From contig JABJAH010000025.1 in the NCBI GenBank assembly GCA_018666155.1, positions 1 to 47,006 on the forward strand: DNA of 47,006 bases, written 5' to 3'. The first letter of the stretch is position 1, and every line of letters starts with the position of its first letter. Shown here one piece after another: positions 26,885-35,818 of the stretch. The notes under the pieces were generated by a model. The model was not told the origin of the DNA. It made no database searches and saw nothing but the letters and a program-made list of their open reading frames with translations. The position numbers were made by a program, and so were the translations under genes. The DNA comes from Rhodospirillaceae bacterium. Lineage in GTDB: Bacteria; Pseudomonadota; Alphaproteobacteria; Rhodospirillales; Rhodospirillaceae.

Positions 26885-26942
26885 GATAACTGTCTTGGCC
26901 CCAGAGCCCGTTTATCCATGTGCCAGCTGGCAAAGCTTTAAA

Positions 26943-26963
26943 GGTCGCCTAGGTGTGGCGACC
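26943..26963 (-). terminator. Possible hairpin terminator between folE and trkH
   Basis: GGTCGCC and GGCGACC form a perfect 7-bp stem with a 7-base loop. On the minus strand it is followed only by TTTAAAG, so termination would be weak. It lies 71 bases after the folE stop and 59 bases before the trkH start. Confidence 0.35.
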
Positions 26964-27034
26964 GTAGGGACAGCATAAACGACTGCTGCGCTGTCCAAAA
27001 GAACTACAGCAAATCTCGTTAGATGAGAGTAGGG

Positions 27035-27673
27035 CTATGCCTTGCCAATGAACGCGAGAAATTCTCGTCGCGTTGACGGATCGTCGCGGAAGGCCCCAAG
27101 CATGGTGCTGGTTACCATTGTAACGTCGGGTTTGTGAACACCGCGAGTGCTCATGCATTCGTGGTTGCCTTCAATCACTACGGCCACCCCTTTCGGCGCC
27201 AAAACGTCGTTTATTGTCTTGGCAATTTGCACAGTCATCTTTTCTTGGATTTGTAGGCGCTTTGCATAGGCTTCAACAACGCGTGCCAATTTAGAAATGC
27301 CAACGACACGATTGTTTGGCAGATACGCCACGTGGGCTTTCCCGATGATGGGAACCATGTGGTGTTCGCAATGTGATTCGTAATCAATGTCCCGCAACAC
27401 CACCATTTCGTCATAACCCTCGGTCTCTTCGAAGGTAGTACGGAGAATTGACTCTGGATCCTGCCAATATCCAGCGAAGAATTCTCCATATGATCTTGCA
27501 ACTCGATCAGGTGTTCCGAGCAGGCCTTCGCGGTTAGGGTCATCACCGGCCCAACGAATGAGAGTGCGAACAGCCTCTTCCGCTTCGTTTCGGGTCGGTC
27601 TGTCTGTGGTGCCCTTGCGTTCCCCGTGGTCACGGGTCACTTTTTCCATAGATCCTGGCCGGATTTGGGTCAT
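27035..27673 (-). CDS. folE: GTP cyclohydrolase I
   Basis: The 212-residue protein converts GTP to 7,8-dihydroneopterin triphosphate, the entry step of folate synthesis (and of queuosine in many bacteria). Zinc ligands are in CEHHMVPI and [25 protein letters not shown] and QEKMTVQIA are standard family blocks. The catalytic core starts near residue 25, after a charged extension. It is the last gene of a metZ-apaG-folE run on the minus strand, 100 bases after apaG. Confidence 0.96.
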   Translation of the reverse strand: MTQIRPGSMEKVTRDHGERKGTTDRPTRNEAEEAVRTLIRWAGDDPNREGLLGTPDRVARSYGEFFAGYWQDPESILRTTFEETEGYDEMVVLRDIDYESHCEHHMVPIIGKAHVAYLPNNRVVGISKLARVVEAYAKRLQIQEKMTVQIAKTINDVLAPKGVAVVIEGNHECMSTRGVHKPDVTMVTSTMLGAFRDDPSTRREFLAFIGKA

Positions 27674-27773
27674 GTCTGGTCCCTTCGAAACAGCGCATTC
27701 TACGATACGCTTTCAAACCGCCTCTAAGTTTACGTAATTGTTACGAAACTGCCAGCTCTCCAGATCATTGAAT

Positions 27774-28166
27774 CTAGTTAACGGACGCCGAATCGTAGGG
27801 GCTATCCAAGGAAAAGGCCGGAATTTCAACGTCGAATCGATCTCCGTCGGAACTCTCCATTTCATAAGATCCGACCATAATGCCTGATGGTGTCGGGAGG
27901 GGCGTACCGCTCGTGTACTCGAACGAGTCGCCTGGGTTGAGGACCGGCTGCTCTCCGACCACACCTGGGCCTTGGACTTCCTGCAATCTGCCGAGCTTAT
28001 CCGTAATGCGCCAGTGCCGGTTCAGAAGTTGAACCGTTTTCGTGCCTGCGTTCTCGATATTGACCTTGTACGCCCATACGTAACGCTCTTCGTCGGGCTC
28101 CGATTGTTCGTCCAAATAGAAAGGTTGGACGGTAATCGTTATCGAGTGAGTCGTTTTCTCGTACAT
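27774..28166 (-). CDS. apaG: ApaG family protein (Co2+/Mg2+ efflux-associated)
   Basis: The 130-residue single-domain beta-sandwich protein has the family pattern ERYVWAYKVNIENAGT, LLNRHWRITD, VQGPGVVGEQP and SGTPLPTPSGIMVGSYEM. ApaG is a small fibronectin-III-like protein linked in enterobacteria to metal resistance; its molecular role is not settled. ATG 28166 is used; GTG 28181 would add 5 residues. The metZ-apaG adjacency is common in Alphaproteobacteria. Confidence 0.92.
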   Translation of the reverse strand: MYEKTTHSITITVQPFYLDEQSEPDEERYVWAYKVNIENAGTKTVQLLNRHWRITDKLGRLQEVQGPGVVGEQPVLNPGDSFEYTSGTPLPTPSGIMVGSYEMESSDGDRFDVEIPAFSLDSPYDSASVN

Positions 28167-28269
28167 TATATATCCGGTCACTTATCAAGAAGTGTTCAAA
28201 GGTACATCGGTTTAAGTCCTGCTGTGTACCCCCTTAGTGACCACAGCTATTTGCTCAATCTATTTCTTA

Positions 28270-29460
28270 TTAGCCGAGGGCCTGATCTAGGTCACGGACT
28301 AGATCATCCACTGCCTCCAAGCCGACGGAGAGGCGCACGAAACCGGGTGTAAGACCGACACGCGCTTTATCCTCATCAGATAACCGCTGGTGAGTTGTCG
28401 TCGCTGGGTGGCATATAAGGCTCTTTGCGTCGCCTAAGTTGTTCGAAATATCGATGATCTCTAGCTTGTTTAGAAAATCGAATGTGCGCTCTTTGCCGCC
28501 GTCTAGTTCGAAGGCGACAACAGTTCCGCCACGTTTCATTTGTTGCATTGCCAACTCATGCTGTGGATGAGAGTCCAGTTCTGGATACAGCAGACGTGTA
28601 ATGCCATTCTTCGTGGAGAGGTGCGTCGCAATGGTTTTGGCAGAATCACAATGCCGATCAACCCTCAACTCAAGTGTCTCAAGACCCTTGAGTAGTACCC
28701 AAGCATTAAAGGGACTCAAGGCCGGGCCGGTGTGCCTAATAAAAGGTGTGACAGTGTCTTCAATAAAAGATTTGGTGCCGAGCACGGCCCCACCCAGGCA
28801 TCGGCCCTGACCGTCGATATGCTTGGTCGCTGAATAGATGATGACATCGGCACCAAAGTCCATTGGCCTCTGGAGGACAGGTGTCGCAAAAACGTTATCC
28901 ACAAAAACCGTTGCGCCGGCATTGTGGGCCAGGTCACACACCGCCTGAACGTCAATGATTTCCAGGCCAGGGTTTGATGGGGATTCTATAAACACGGCTT
29001 GGGCAGGCTTGGAAAGGGCGGTTTTCCATTCCTCAATATTCTTGCCGTCAACCAGTTCGGTGGTAATCCCATAGCGCGGTAAAAGTTCTTCGCATATGTA
29101 TTGGCAAGAACCGAACAAGGCACGGGATGCGACGAGCCGGTCACCGGCGCTGAGGTGGCTGGCCAGCGCGGCAAAAACGGCGGCCATACCACTGCCCATC
29201 GCTCTGCACTCTTCAGCCCCTTCAAGTAAGGCGAGGCGCTTTTCGAACATGGCGACTGTTGGATTGCCGAAGCGCGAGTAGACAAAACGATCAATGTCTT
29301 GATTGAACGCTGCCTCTGCTTCCTCCGCCGTCTTGTAGACATAACCCGAGTTTAGAAATAGGGCTTCGCTGGTTTCGTCGAACTGGCTGCGTACTGTAGC
29401 GCCGCGCACGGCCTGTGTTTGCGGTTCCCAGTTCCGTTGGCTCTCGTAATCGATGGTCAT
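28270..29460 (-). CDS. metZ: O-succinylhomoserine sulfhydrylase
   Basis: The 396-residue cystathionine-gamma-synthase-family PLP enzyme assimilates sulfide into O-succinylhomoserine to make homocysteine. The Schiff-base Lys lies in YSATKHIDGQGR, whose continuation HIDGQGR is the MetZ version of the motif. SGMAAVFAAL and FIESPSNPG are also typical. ATG 29460 is chosen over an upstream frame extension because AAAGGACGA sits directly before it. Expression is probably under SAM control through the SAM-II riboswitch and terminator just upstream. Confidence 0.95.
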   Translation of the reverse strand: MTIDYESQRNWEPQTQAVRGATVRSQFDETSEALFLNSGYVYKTAEEAEAAFNQDIDRFVYSRFGNPTVAMFEKRLALLEGAEECRAMGSGMAAVFAALASHLSAGDRLVASRALFGSCQYICEELLPRYGITTELVDGKNIEEWKTALSKPAQAVFIESPSNPGLEIIDVQAVCDLAHNAGATVFVDNVFATPVLQRPMDFGADVIIYSATKHIDGQGRCLGGAVLGTKSFIEDTVTPFIRHTGPALSPFNAWVLLKGLETLELRVDRHCDSAKTIATHLSTKNGITRLLYPELDSHPQHELAMQQMKRGGTVVAFELDGGKERTFDFLNKLEIIDISNNLGDAKSLICHPATTTHQRLSDEDKARVGLTPGFVRLSVGLEAVDDLVRDLDQALG

Positions 29461-29479
29461 TGCTCGTCCTTTCGGCAAT

Positions 29480-29507
29480 AAAAAACCCCCGACCGGTGAG
29501 GCGGGGG
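29480..29507 (-). terminator. Attenuator terminator of the metZ leader
   Basis: In the transcript CCCCCG (29507-29502) pairs with CGGGGG (29491-29486) around a 10-base loop, followed by six U and then AUU. It lies 20 bases before the metZ start, between the SAM-II aptamer and the ribosome site. It can only make sense as a conditional terminator. Confidence 0.85.
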
Positions 29508-29517
29508 CAGAGCCCTC

Positions 29518-29572
29518 GACCTTTTAGCGATTTATTTAACGTGGCCGCAATCCGGTCTTCAAATCACCACGA
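29518..29572 (-). ncRNA. SAM-II riboswitch aptamer upstream of metZ
   Basis: The transcript contains GUGGUGAUUUGAAGACCGG, then UUGC, GGCCACGUUAAAU, and the conserved GCUAAAAGG block. These match the SAM-II (metA motif) consensus of an H-type pseudoknot found before metA/metX/metZ genes in Alphaproteobacteria. GUGG pairs with CCAC to form P1, and the downstream GCUAAAA strand supplies the pseudoknot. SAM binding should lower metZ expression. The match was made by eye from the remembered consensus, not by covariance-model search. Confidence 0.85.
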
Positions 29573-29579
29573 TGCATAT

Positions 29580-29608
29580 TTGTTAAACCGATTTTTCTGA
29601 GCGGTCAA
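29580..29608 (-). promoter_or_regulatory. Promoter of the metZ leader
   Basis: On the minus strand TTGACC (29608-29603), 17 bases, then TAACAA (29585-29580). Transcription would start within a few bases of the riboswitch P1 stem. The -10 overlaps the TAA stop of the upstream TPR gene. Confidence 0.5.
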
Positions 29609-31310
29609 GACCGTCATCGTGGCTCACATATTGAGAGAAAACGCGGTCATAGGCGGTTGCGTTGGGGTCTTGGTCGACGCTTTTGCCACTAGGTGAGCTG
29701 AGTTTTCCAATCCCTGAGCTGCACCAGAGGACGCTGTCATCACGATACTCATAGTCCAAAATAGTCTCATTCAGGAAGCCTAGCTTGGGGGCGGTATCCC
29801 GCCTCTGCAGGTCGAGGAAAGTGGCGTACATGGCCAGTTGATCAATACCCCACGGGAGTTGGCTCTCTTGGTAAAAATGGGCGATGTAGGCAGCGATACG
29901 ATGCAAATACTTGGTTGCATGACTGGTTGGGCGAGAGCCCACAAGGCAGGCGTTGAACTGATTCCAGGGCTCTAGCCGCCCCGGCCTCGCGCGCATGCAA
30001 ATATCTGCCTTCTGTGACCCCGAAAAGAATGTATCAGGGGACTTATTAAATAATCCATCGACGTCCATCAGCCACAGAGATCGCTGGTAGTGTTTGAAAT
30101 GATGGTAATAGCGAATGAAACGAATGGCGTGGTAATAGGCTCGTTTTGATACAAGGCTCGCATTCGAGAAATCTGGTCTTTCGACGCTGAGAGCAGTGCG
30201 AACATTATTTAAATCTGAGCAAAAATTGTGGGCTTCTTCTGTATGATCTTGAGGTGAGTCCATGAGGTGAATATGGACCTCGGTCCCGGGCCCTCGATCC
30301 GCCAAGGAACGGAGCAATGGCTTCGCGAACATATCAAAATAAGATGAGTTGCAAGACATGTACAACACGTCGGTATTACTAAAAATTCCGGTCTTTATCG
30401 TTTCAACGACCGGTAGGTCTAACAACAGATCTTCGTCGGTCATTGTTTCCAATTTATCAAAGAAGAGCGTGTCGAAGCGGATGGACTGCGCCATTGGTTT
30501 AAACGCACCATCGGCAATCTCGGTAAATTTTGCCTGAGCTTTATCAGGCGCTCCGGAGGCGAACAGTGCGAGCCCCTCCGTCATCAAAGTCCAAGAATCT
30601 GTTTGGTTCTGCTGGGTGAGTGTGGATGCAGTGGTCGCAAATTCTTTGAGGGTGTCCGTCGCGTGATGGAAAAATAAATCATTCAAAGAGGTCGCATGGT
30701 ACGGAGGTAGGTCTTGTTCAATTCGTGCCGTCCATTCTTCAAATAAGACCAACACGCTTAAAAGTTTGGCGCGCTCCACCAAATCGTCGCTCACTGCTTT
30801 GATGGCTGCTTGGAGTGGTTGAACTGCGCTTGCGGAATCTTCTCGCCAAAGAATCCAAGCCAGCTTGATGGCAGCTTGGGTGTTGCCGGGGTTGTGTTTC
30901 AGTGCATTTTTGTAGGCTACCGTGGCCTCAGCCTTTTGCCCTATTGCCTCTTTCAGGTTGGCATACTGTGCCCATAAATCAGAATTCTGCGGTGTCTTTT
31001 CGAGAACGGGTCGAAAGCAAAGTATTGCTTGCTCATAGTTACCGAGAGCTTCAAAGCAGTTTCCGAGGCTCGTGAGCGTGCTCGCGGTTGGCTGGCCTTT
31101 TGCCGCTCTTTGCAGGTGAGGTAGTCCGTCCGCTGGTCGTCCTCGCTCAAGGTGGAGCATCCCCAACTGATAATTTGCAGGGACAAAATGGGGTGAAACC
31201 TCCAACGCAGCTCGAAACGATGCCTCCGCGTCCATGTCCCGGCCGTCCGCGAGTGCGTTTCCACCCTCCGTTACAAACGCCTCAGCAGCAAAATCAGTCT
31301 CCGCCGTCAT
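29583..31310 (-). CDS. TPR protein with C-terminal GT-A-like glycosyltransferase domain
   Basis: The product has 575 residues. Residues 10-180 contain about five TPR repeats (for example AEASFRAALEVSPHFVPANYQLG). Residues about 310-540 look like a nucleotide-diphospho-sugar transferase fold: TDVLYMSCNSSYF, EVHIHLMDS, then LWLMDVDGLF with a DxD motif (Asp416-Val-Asp418), ARPGRLEPWNQFNACLVG and LPWGIDQLAMYATF. DxD would bind the metal-sugar-nucleotide, and TPRs commonly hold protein substrates, so a protein glycosyltransferase is plausible but unproven. No signal peptide is seen, so it is probably cytoplasmic. It is divergent from another TPR gene at 31512, and the metZ leader begins at its stop. 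Confidence 0.82.
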   Translation of the reverse strand: MTAETDFAAEAFVTEGGNALADGRDMDAEASFRAALEVSPHFVPANYQLGMLHLERGRPADGLPHLQRAAKGQPTASTLTSLGNCFEALGNYEQAILCFRPVLEKTPQNSDLWAQYANLKEAIGQKAEATVAYKNALKHNPGNTQAAIKLAWILWREDSASAVQPLQAAIKAVSDDLVERAKLLSVLVLFEEWTARIEQDLPPYHATSLNDLFFHHATDTLKEFATTASTLTQQNQTDSWTLMTEGLALFASGAPDKAQAKFTEIADGAFKPMAQSIRFDTLFFDKLETMTDEDLLLDLPVVETIKTGIFSNTDVLYMSCNSSYFDMFAKPLLRSLADRGPGTEVHIHLMDSPQDHTEEAHNFCSDLNNVRTALSVERPDFSNASLVSKRAYYHAIRFIRYYHHFKHYQRSLWLMDVDGLFNKSPDTFFSGSQKADICMRARPGRLEPWNQFNACLVGSRPTSHATKYLHRIAAYIAHFYQESQLPWGIDQLAMYATFLDLQRRDTAPKLGFLNETILDYEYRDDSVLWCSSGIGKLSSPSGKSVDQDPNATAYDRVFSQYVSHDDGLDRSEKSV

Positions 31311-31511
31311 CTACCGAAAGCCCCGAAATGGTTCGAATCATGTTTGTTCATTTGGATATAGAAGCCAGGTTAGCTGGCTACAAGGCCTCCCAAAAGCCGT
31401 TTTCTGTTTGAACTGGAGCCTACTGTTGGCTAGAACACACCTTTCACCGATCCGTCACCTTATCTGTAAGCGCAGAATATGGGCAGACGGGCATTTTATT
31501 AGAGTGAGCCC

Positions 31512-32168
31512 ATGGCAGATTCCCCGATTGAACAAGCCTTAAGTGTACATCAGTCAGGTGACTTGGATGCGGCCGAGAAGGCTTATCTAGATATATTGAT
31601 GGATGACTCTAGGAATGCTGAAGCACTGAAGCTTATAGGGTTGCTCGCTTGCCAACGAGGCAAACTAGAAGATGGGCTGAATTATCTGGAAGCTGCGGTC
31701 GAGGTGGACGACAGCGTTGCTGAGTACCATGTTGCACTGGCCCACGGCTATCTAGCAACGGGCAAAATTGAAGAAGGCATTGCATCACTTGCGAAGGCCG
31801 GTGAGATTGATCCCAGTAGAGCAGACGTATACGGAACGCTTGGCGATACTTTTCAGAAAATCCTGAACTTTCCAGAGGCGCTCCGTATGTATCAACACGC
31901 TATGAAAGTGGACCCTGCAAATACAAATTACCGAGTAGGTGCGGGCCTGAGTGCAATTTTCTCCGGGCAACATGATGTTGCATCTGATTACCTGGAGCAG
32001 GCGTCGACAGAAAGCGACGATGTACCTCAGATTTACTATGGGCTCGCTTTAATCAAAGCCGACGCTGGTGAAACCAAGGCCGCCCATGAGCTTATATCTA
32101 AAGCCGTAGCCTTAGACGCGGACAATCCAGAATATTTGCGTCTGCAATCGGAATATGCCGCAACTTAA
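31512..32168 (+). CDS. TPR repeat protein
   Basis: The product has 218 residues made almost wholly of TPR repeats, about six, running from residue 5 to the end. Examples are DAAEKAYLDILMDDSRNAEALKLIG-type units and KVDPANTNYRVGAGLS. There is no signal peptide, membrane helix or enzymatic domain. Its N-terminus ADSPIEQALSVHQSGDLDAAE resembles the starts of TPR-glycosyltransferase proteins in this region, so it could be a shortened member of that family or a separate adaptor. The 201-base gap to the divergent TPR gene at 31310 should hold both promoters; I see no convincing -35/-10 pair there. Confidence 0.8.
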   Translation: MADSPIEQALSVHQSGDLDAAEKAYLDILMDDSRNAEALKLIGLLACQRGKLEDGLNYLEAAVEVDDSVAEYHVALAHGYLATGKIEEGIASLAKAGEIDPSRADVYGTLGDTFQKILNFPEALRMYQHAMKVDPANTNYRVGAGLSAIFSGQHDVASDYLEQASTESDDVPQIYYGLALIKADAGETKAAHELISKAVALDADNPEYLRLQSEYAAT

Positions 32169-32172
32169 ATGG

Positions 32173-32406
32173 TTACATGCCACGTTTTCGACGTGGCTTA
32201 ACCTGGGTTCCAGTTATTAAGCTTACAGCGTGAGCAAGTGTAGCTAGGAATATTAATCCCAGAAAAACCATGACCAAGCCGTAGTTGATTATACGCGGCT
32301 TTAGCGGGTCGGGGGGTTGTTTCGCTCTATAATAACAAAAGGCTATTAAGCCAGCCTCGGCGATCATAATAGCCAGTGTAATAGCGAGTTCAATTTCAGA
32401 AGTCAT
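32173..32406 (-). CDS. Small two-helix membrane protein of unknown function
   Basis: The product has 77 residues and two hydrophobic helices, about residues 7-26 (LAIMIAEAGLIAFCYY) and 41-65 (YGLVMVFLGLIFLATLAHAV). They are joined by a Pro-rich polar loop, and the tail is very basic (KPRRKRG). It fits a small inner-membrane protein. No strong ribosome site is visible and no family is recognised. A perfect stem (GCCACGT/ACGTGGC, 32179-32197) lies within its last codons. Confidence 0.55.
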   Translation of the reverse strand: MTSEIELAITLAIMIAEAGLIAFCYYRAKQPPDPLKPRIINYGLVMVFLGLIFLATLAHAVSLITGTQVKPRRKRGM

Positions 32407-32459
32407 AGTGAACCGGATCTATATCGTGCAGGTATTTCTGTGGGGTGCGTGTGGTTTAA

Positions 32460-33221
32460 CTATTCTAACAGTGGATCTTTAGCCCCCGGCGCGCAAGCGG
32501 GAAATGACGCGTCATCCATGCTCACTAAAAATTTAGGAGGCACGCCGGGATCCCCATTTTCCCAATCTGCCAGTCCAAGGTCGATAAGACGCCGTAAGTT
32601 GTATTGCCCCGGCAGGTTTTTCTGCGGTCCATTTGCTCGTCGATACCAATACGCGGCTTTATCGAAATCTCTATCTAAGCCTGCCTTGCAGGACTCATAT
32701 ATTTCTCCCAATGCAAACTGAGCGGTTGCATGGCCCTGGTCCGCAGCCTTCCGGTACCAAGGAAGGGCTGTCTCCCAGTCAATTTCTGGAACACCTCGCC
32801 CCCGAGATAGCATAAAGGCGTACCAATACTGTCCGACGTCGTATTCGCCTTCTGCTGATTTTTTGTACCACTCAATTCCTTTTTCAGAAGAGAGCTCGAC
32901 CCCGGCCCCTTGGAAGTATGCGGTGCCAAGCATGTATTGGGCTCGAGCGTCACCGTCCTCTGATAAGCGCTTAAATATTTCTAGGCCCTTGTCGTAATCG
33001 AGCGTTATGCGGTCTCCATTCACGAACCGAATCGCTAAATGCAATTTAGCTTCGGCCGATCCACTGCCCGCTTCGGCCTCCAGTGCTTCGGTTTCTAGTG
33101 CTTGAAGATAATCCTGATTTGGATACCAGCGTTGTACCGCATCGTCGGCAGATTTGGGTGCGGCACATGCATTTAGAGCTAACGCGAGTAATAAGAGTGA
33201 AGTTATATTTTTGAAGGTCAT
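32460..33221 (-). CDS. Sel1-repeat lipoprotein
   Basis: The 253-residue protein has a lipoprotein signal peptide ending in the lipobox LNAC (about residue 18). Four or so Sel1-like repeats follow, of the type DARAQYMLGTAYFQGAGV, VGQYWYAFMLSRGRGV and ATAQFALGEIYESC. Sel1 repeats are TPR-like scaffolds. ATG 33221 is used because it gives the proper signal sequence; the frame is open 11 codons further. It follows gspD by 39 bases on the same strand and is probably the last gene of the secretion operon. It could be a pilotin-like or scaffold accessory, which is only an inference. Confidence 0.82.
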   Translation of the reverse strand: MTFKNITSLLLLALALNACAAPKSADDAVQRWYPNQDYLQALETEALEAEAGSGSAEAKLHLAIRFVNGDRITLDYDKGLEIFKRLSEDGDARAQYMLGTAYFQGAGVELSSEKGIEWYKKSAEGEYDVGQYWYAFMLSRGRGVPEIDWETALPWYRKAADQGHATAQFALGEIYESCKAGLDRDFDKAAYWYRRANGPQKNLPGQYNLRRLIDLGLADWENGDPGVPPKFLVSMDDASFPACAPGAKDPLLE

Positions 33222-33260
33222 ATCGCTTAATGGTTCCAAATTAGTTGTAGACAAGGAAGG

Positions 33261-35306
33261 TTACTCAAGATCATCAAAAGATTCTGCAAGACTACTTAGT
33301 TGGGACCGGAAGGCGTCTCGAACGGATCTAGATGTATCGCGATTGTCAATAATGTACGGCGTTAGGAGGACGATCAACTCCGTTTTTTGCACAGACTGTG
33401 AGCTGCTCTTAAAAAGATTCCCTAATATGGGGACGTCTTTCAGATACGGAACTCCGTTGTCGCTAACGCTATAGTTCTCAGAAATTAAACCAGCCAGAAG
33501 CACAGTCTCGCCATCATCGATCGATAAGGTAGTTTGGAAGCTGCGTGTAAGGATGATGGGGCTCTGGATGTCAGACGTATCGTTTCCTTGGGCTTCGCTC
33601 ACCTCTTGTGACACCGTCAATTCAACTCGCTGACTAGAATTCACAATTGGCGAAATGGTTAGGACAACGCCTGTATCTCTATATTGTACTTGTTGAAGAA
33701 TATTGCTTGTGCCGCCAGTTGAACCATCCGGCGCGGTCTGTTGCGTGGTAATAATGGGAACTTGCGTACCGACCTGCATCGTTGCAGTTTTACCACTCGC
33801 TGCGATCAGTCGTGGGCTAGAGAGAATAGACACTCGACTTTGGTCAGCGGCTGCATTGAGCGCTGCTGTAAAATCTCCTGTGTCTCGTATCAAGTTGATC
33901 TTTAGTCCGTCACTGGACTCAATCGTCGAACTGTTTGCTACCTTTGTCGCGGCATCGTTAAAATTGAGAGCCAGACCTAATGACTCTCCCTGGTCCAGGG
34001 TAATCTCTGCGACTGTGGCCTCAATCAAAACTTCGTATGGGGCTCGGTCCATTTGCTCTACCAAAGATCGGAATTGAGCGTATTCCTCTGCGGATCCTTG
34101 GAAAATAATTGCGTTCCGAGCTGTGTCGACGGTGACTGCCTTTTGTGAAGTGATCCCAGCTTGGTCATCTACCGCGTTTGGTTGTGTCGAATCTGAACCG
34201 AGGATTGATCCTATTATTTCCGCTATTTCTTCTGCATTCGTATTTTGAATCTGATGGTAGTACACGCCGGTGGTGTCGATCGTTTGGCCGGGTTGGTCAA
34301 GCTCTGAAGCCCAGTCCAGGACGTGCTGGAGATTTTGTTGGCTAGATGCAAAGACGATTATCGTATTCAATGCCTGTACTGGAATCAGTTTAATCGGGGC
34401 GTCGGAATCCGGTCCTTGTTCAACGGAATACCCTTCAGCTCTAAGAACTTGAATTAGCTGGTGAGTTAACTTTTCCGCACTCCAGAAGGCGGGCGATATT
34501 TTAAGACTTCGACTGCCCGCGAGGTTTGGTTGGTCAAGAATGTCGATGACTTCTAACGCCGCAGAAACATCTTCAGCGTTACCCAGTAGAAGCAGCGCAT
34601 TAGATAAAGGTACGGTAATGGTCTGAACTCGTTGGCGCATCGACAATTCAAGCCATACTTGCATAGTCTTAACGCGAATATTATCAATCGTTGCGTAATA
34701 GAAAATAGGTCTCATATCGCCTGGGATATTACTAAATGCCCTTGACCTGATGATCCTAGGCACTTCTCGTTGAGCCTGTGAGTTCTCGACGACGCGATAC
34801 ACACCATTTTCATAGGCAACGCTAATGCCGTAGTTGCTAAGTACCTGAGCAACAAGTTGGTAGAACCCATCTGGACTTGCCGGTTCCGCCGTGCGGAGTG
34901 TGACGAGTTGTTCGCGACCGAGGACAGCGCTGTCGATTTCAAACGTGACATTCAGCAATTCCCCGAACACTGTATTGACGAACGCCGGTAGTAATACGCC
35001 TTCGAAATTGATGCTTATGTCCAGACCCGACAAAGACGGCGGCTGGGTACTTGTTATTGGTGCGGCGCTTTCTCGCCCACTTGGTGTGCGGAGTCCTGGT
35101 GAAGATGCCAATGTTTCACGCCCAGCGGCTGTACCAGAAACATCAATAGTGTTTTCTGCTCGCTCAGATTTGCCGATCTGCATCGGGGTTGTAATCGGAG
35201 ACCGGGGCAAGGTTGTGCAACTCGACAATGCGATGCTGAGCGTCACCAGAGCAAATACCCGCAATGCAAAGGGCATGCGCTGCGTACTTTTGGAGGTGCT
35301 AATCAT
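33261..35306 (-). CDS. gspD: Type II secretion outer-membrane secretin GspD
   Basis: The 681-residue protein forms the outer-membrane channel of the T2SS. It starts with a signal peptide that has a possible lipobox (LSSC, about residue 29), then a linker, N-domains from about residue 90 (SGLDISINFEG, and NIRVKTMQVW in a later N repeat), and the C-terminal secretin domain. The latter contains EVLIEATVAEI, QVGTQVPIIT, DTGVVLTISP and the signature VPYLKDVPILGNLF, ending LIVLLTPYII. A lipobox would mean that this secretin targets the outer membrane as a lipoprotein. It is preceded by the GspC-like gene (9-base gap). Confidence 0.93.
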   Translation of the reverse strand: MISTSKSTQRMPFALRVFALVTLSIALSSCTTLPRSPITTPMQIGKSERAENTIDVSGTAAGRETLASSPGLRTPSGRESAAPITSTQPPSLSGLDISINFEGVLLPAFVNTVFGELLNVTFEIDSAVLGREQLVTLRTAEPASPDGFYQLVAQVLSNYGISVAYENGVYRVVENSQAQREVPRIIRSRAFSNIPGDMRPIFYYATIDNIRVKTMQVWLELSMRQRVQTITVPLSNALLLLGNAEDVSAALEVIDILDQPNLAGSRSLKISPAFWSAEKLTHQLIQVLRAEGYSVEQGPDSDAPIKLIPVQALNTIIVFASSQQNLQHVLDWASELDQPGQTIDTTGVYYHQIQNTNAEEIAEIIGSILGSDSTQPNAVDDQAGITSQKAVTVDTARNAIIFQGSAEEYAQFRSLVEQMDRAPYEVLIEATVAEITLDQGESLGLALNFNDAATKVANSSTIESSDGLKINLIRDTGDFTAALNAAADQSRVSILSSPRLIAASGKTATMQVGTQVPIITTQQTAPDGSTGGTSNILQQVQYRDTGVVLTISPIVNSSQRVELTVSQEVSEAQGNDTSDIQSPIILTRSFQTTLSIDDGETVLLAGLISENYSVSDNGVPYLKDVPILGNLFKSSSQSVQKTELIVLLTPYIIDNRDTSRSVRDAFRSQLSSLAESFDDLE

Positions 35307-35315
35307 TCTGTCCTC

Positions 35316-35816
35316 TTATCTTTCAATGTCTCTGAATAGAGCGATTCTCATGTTTTCATTGTCGCTTTGGATTTCTATGGCATTTTCGAGAATTTCAACC
35401 AGTAATTCTCCACCAGGTAAGGTGTCGCCAATCTGAGCATTCTCGATTCTGTCCGATGACTCATTCATGATTACGATTATTCGACGCTCACCCTCGGTAA
35501 TGATTCCTATAAGACGCCAGTCTTCAAGAATTGGGCCGTCTCCGATTACCGGTGCAGGAGGCTCTATAATTACCGGTAGCCCACCGAAGAAGGGCTCGGC
35601 GAGAATGGTGTCGACATCCGAAACTAAGTCGAGTTCTTTGTAGATTGGTAGAATCCAACTGTCGCCAGACTGTATCTGTTCTGTGACCGACCTCGAGTTC
35701 ACGATGGAAACTGTGAAGCCCAGCACAGCGCAGATAGCCAAAGCCCCGACGTGGCGACTGCGGCGTATGGCAAAAGCTTTAACTCCGCGCGATACGCTAT
35801 CCAATTTGCCAGTCAC
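35316..35816 (-). CDS. GspC/PulC-like inner-membrane T2SS component
   Basis: The 166-residue protein has a short cytoplasmic N-terminus, one membrane helix (HVGALAICAVLGFTVSIV) and a periplasmic domain. The C-terminal half (WRLIGIITEGERRIIVI, then the IGDTLPGGELLVEIL region) resembles the homology region of GspC/PilP proteins that contacts GspD. The start at GTG 35816 lies 3 bases after the gspM stop, with CGGGAG upstream; the longer frame would overlap gspM. It lacks a PDZ domain. A GspN name could also be applied; position between gspM and gspD supports the C-like role. Confidence 0.75.
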   Translation of the reverse strand: MTGKLDSVSRGVKAFAIRRSRHVGALAICAVLGFTVSIVNSRSVTEQIQSGDSWILPIYKELDLVSDVDTILAEPFFGGLPVIIEPPAPVIGDGPILEDWRLIGIITEGERRIIVIMNESSDRIENAQIGDTLPGGELLVEILENAIEIQSDNENMRIALFRDIER

Positions 35817-35818
35817 CC

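Noticed and set aside
32179..32197. Perfect 7-bp stem between the convergent TPR gene and the small membrane gene
   Set aside because: No T-run follows on either strand, and it is inside the coding end of the 32173 gene, so I did not call a terminator.
34891..35436. 181-codon open frame on the plus strand
   Set aside because: Antisense to gspD and the GspC-like gene; no motif and no ribosome site.
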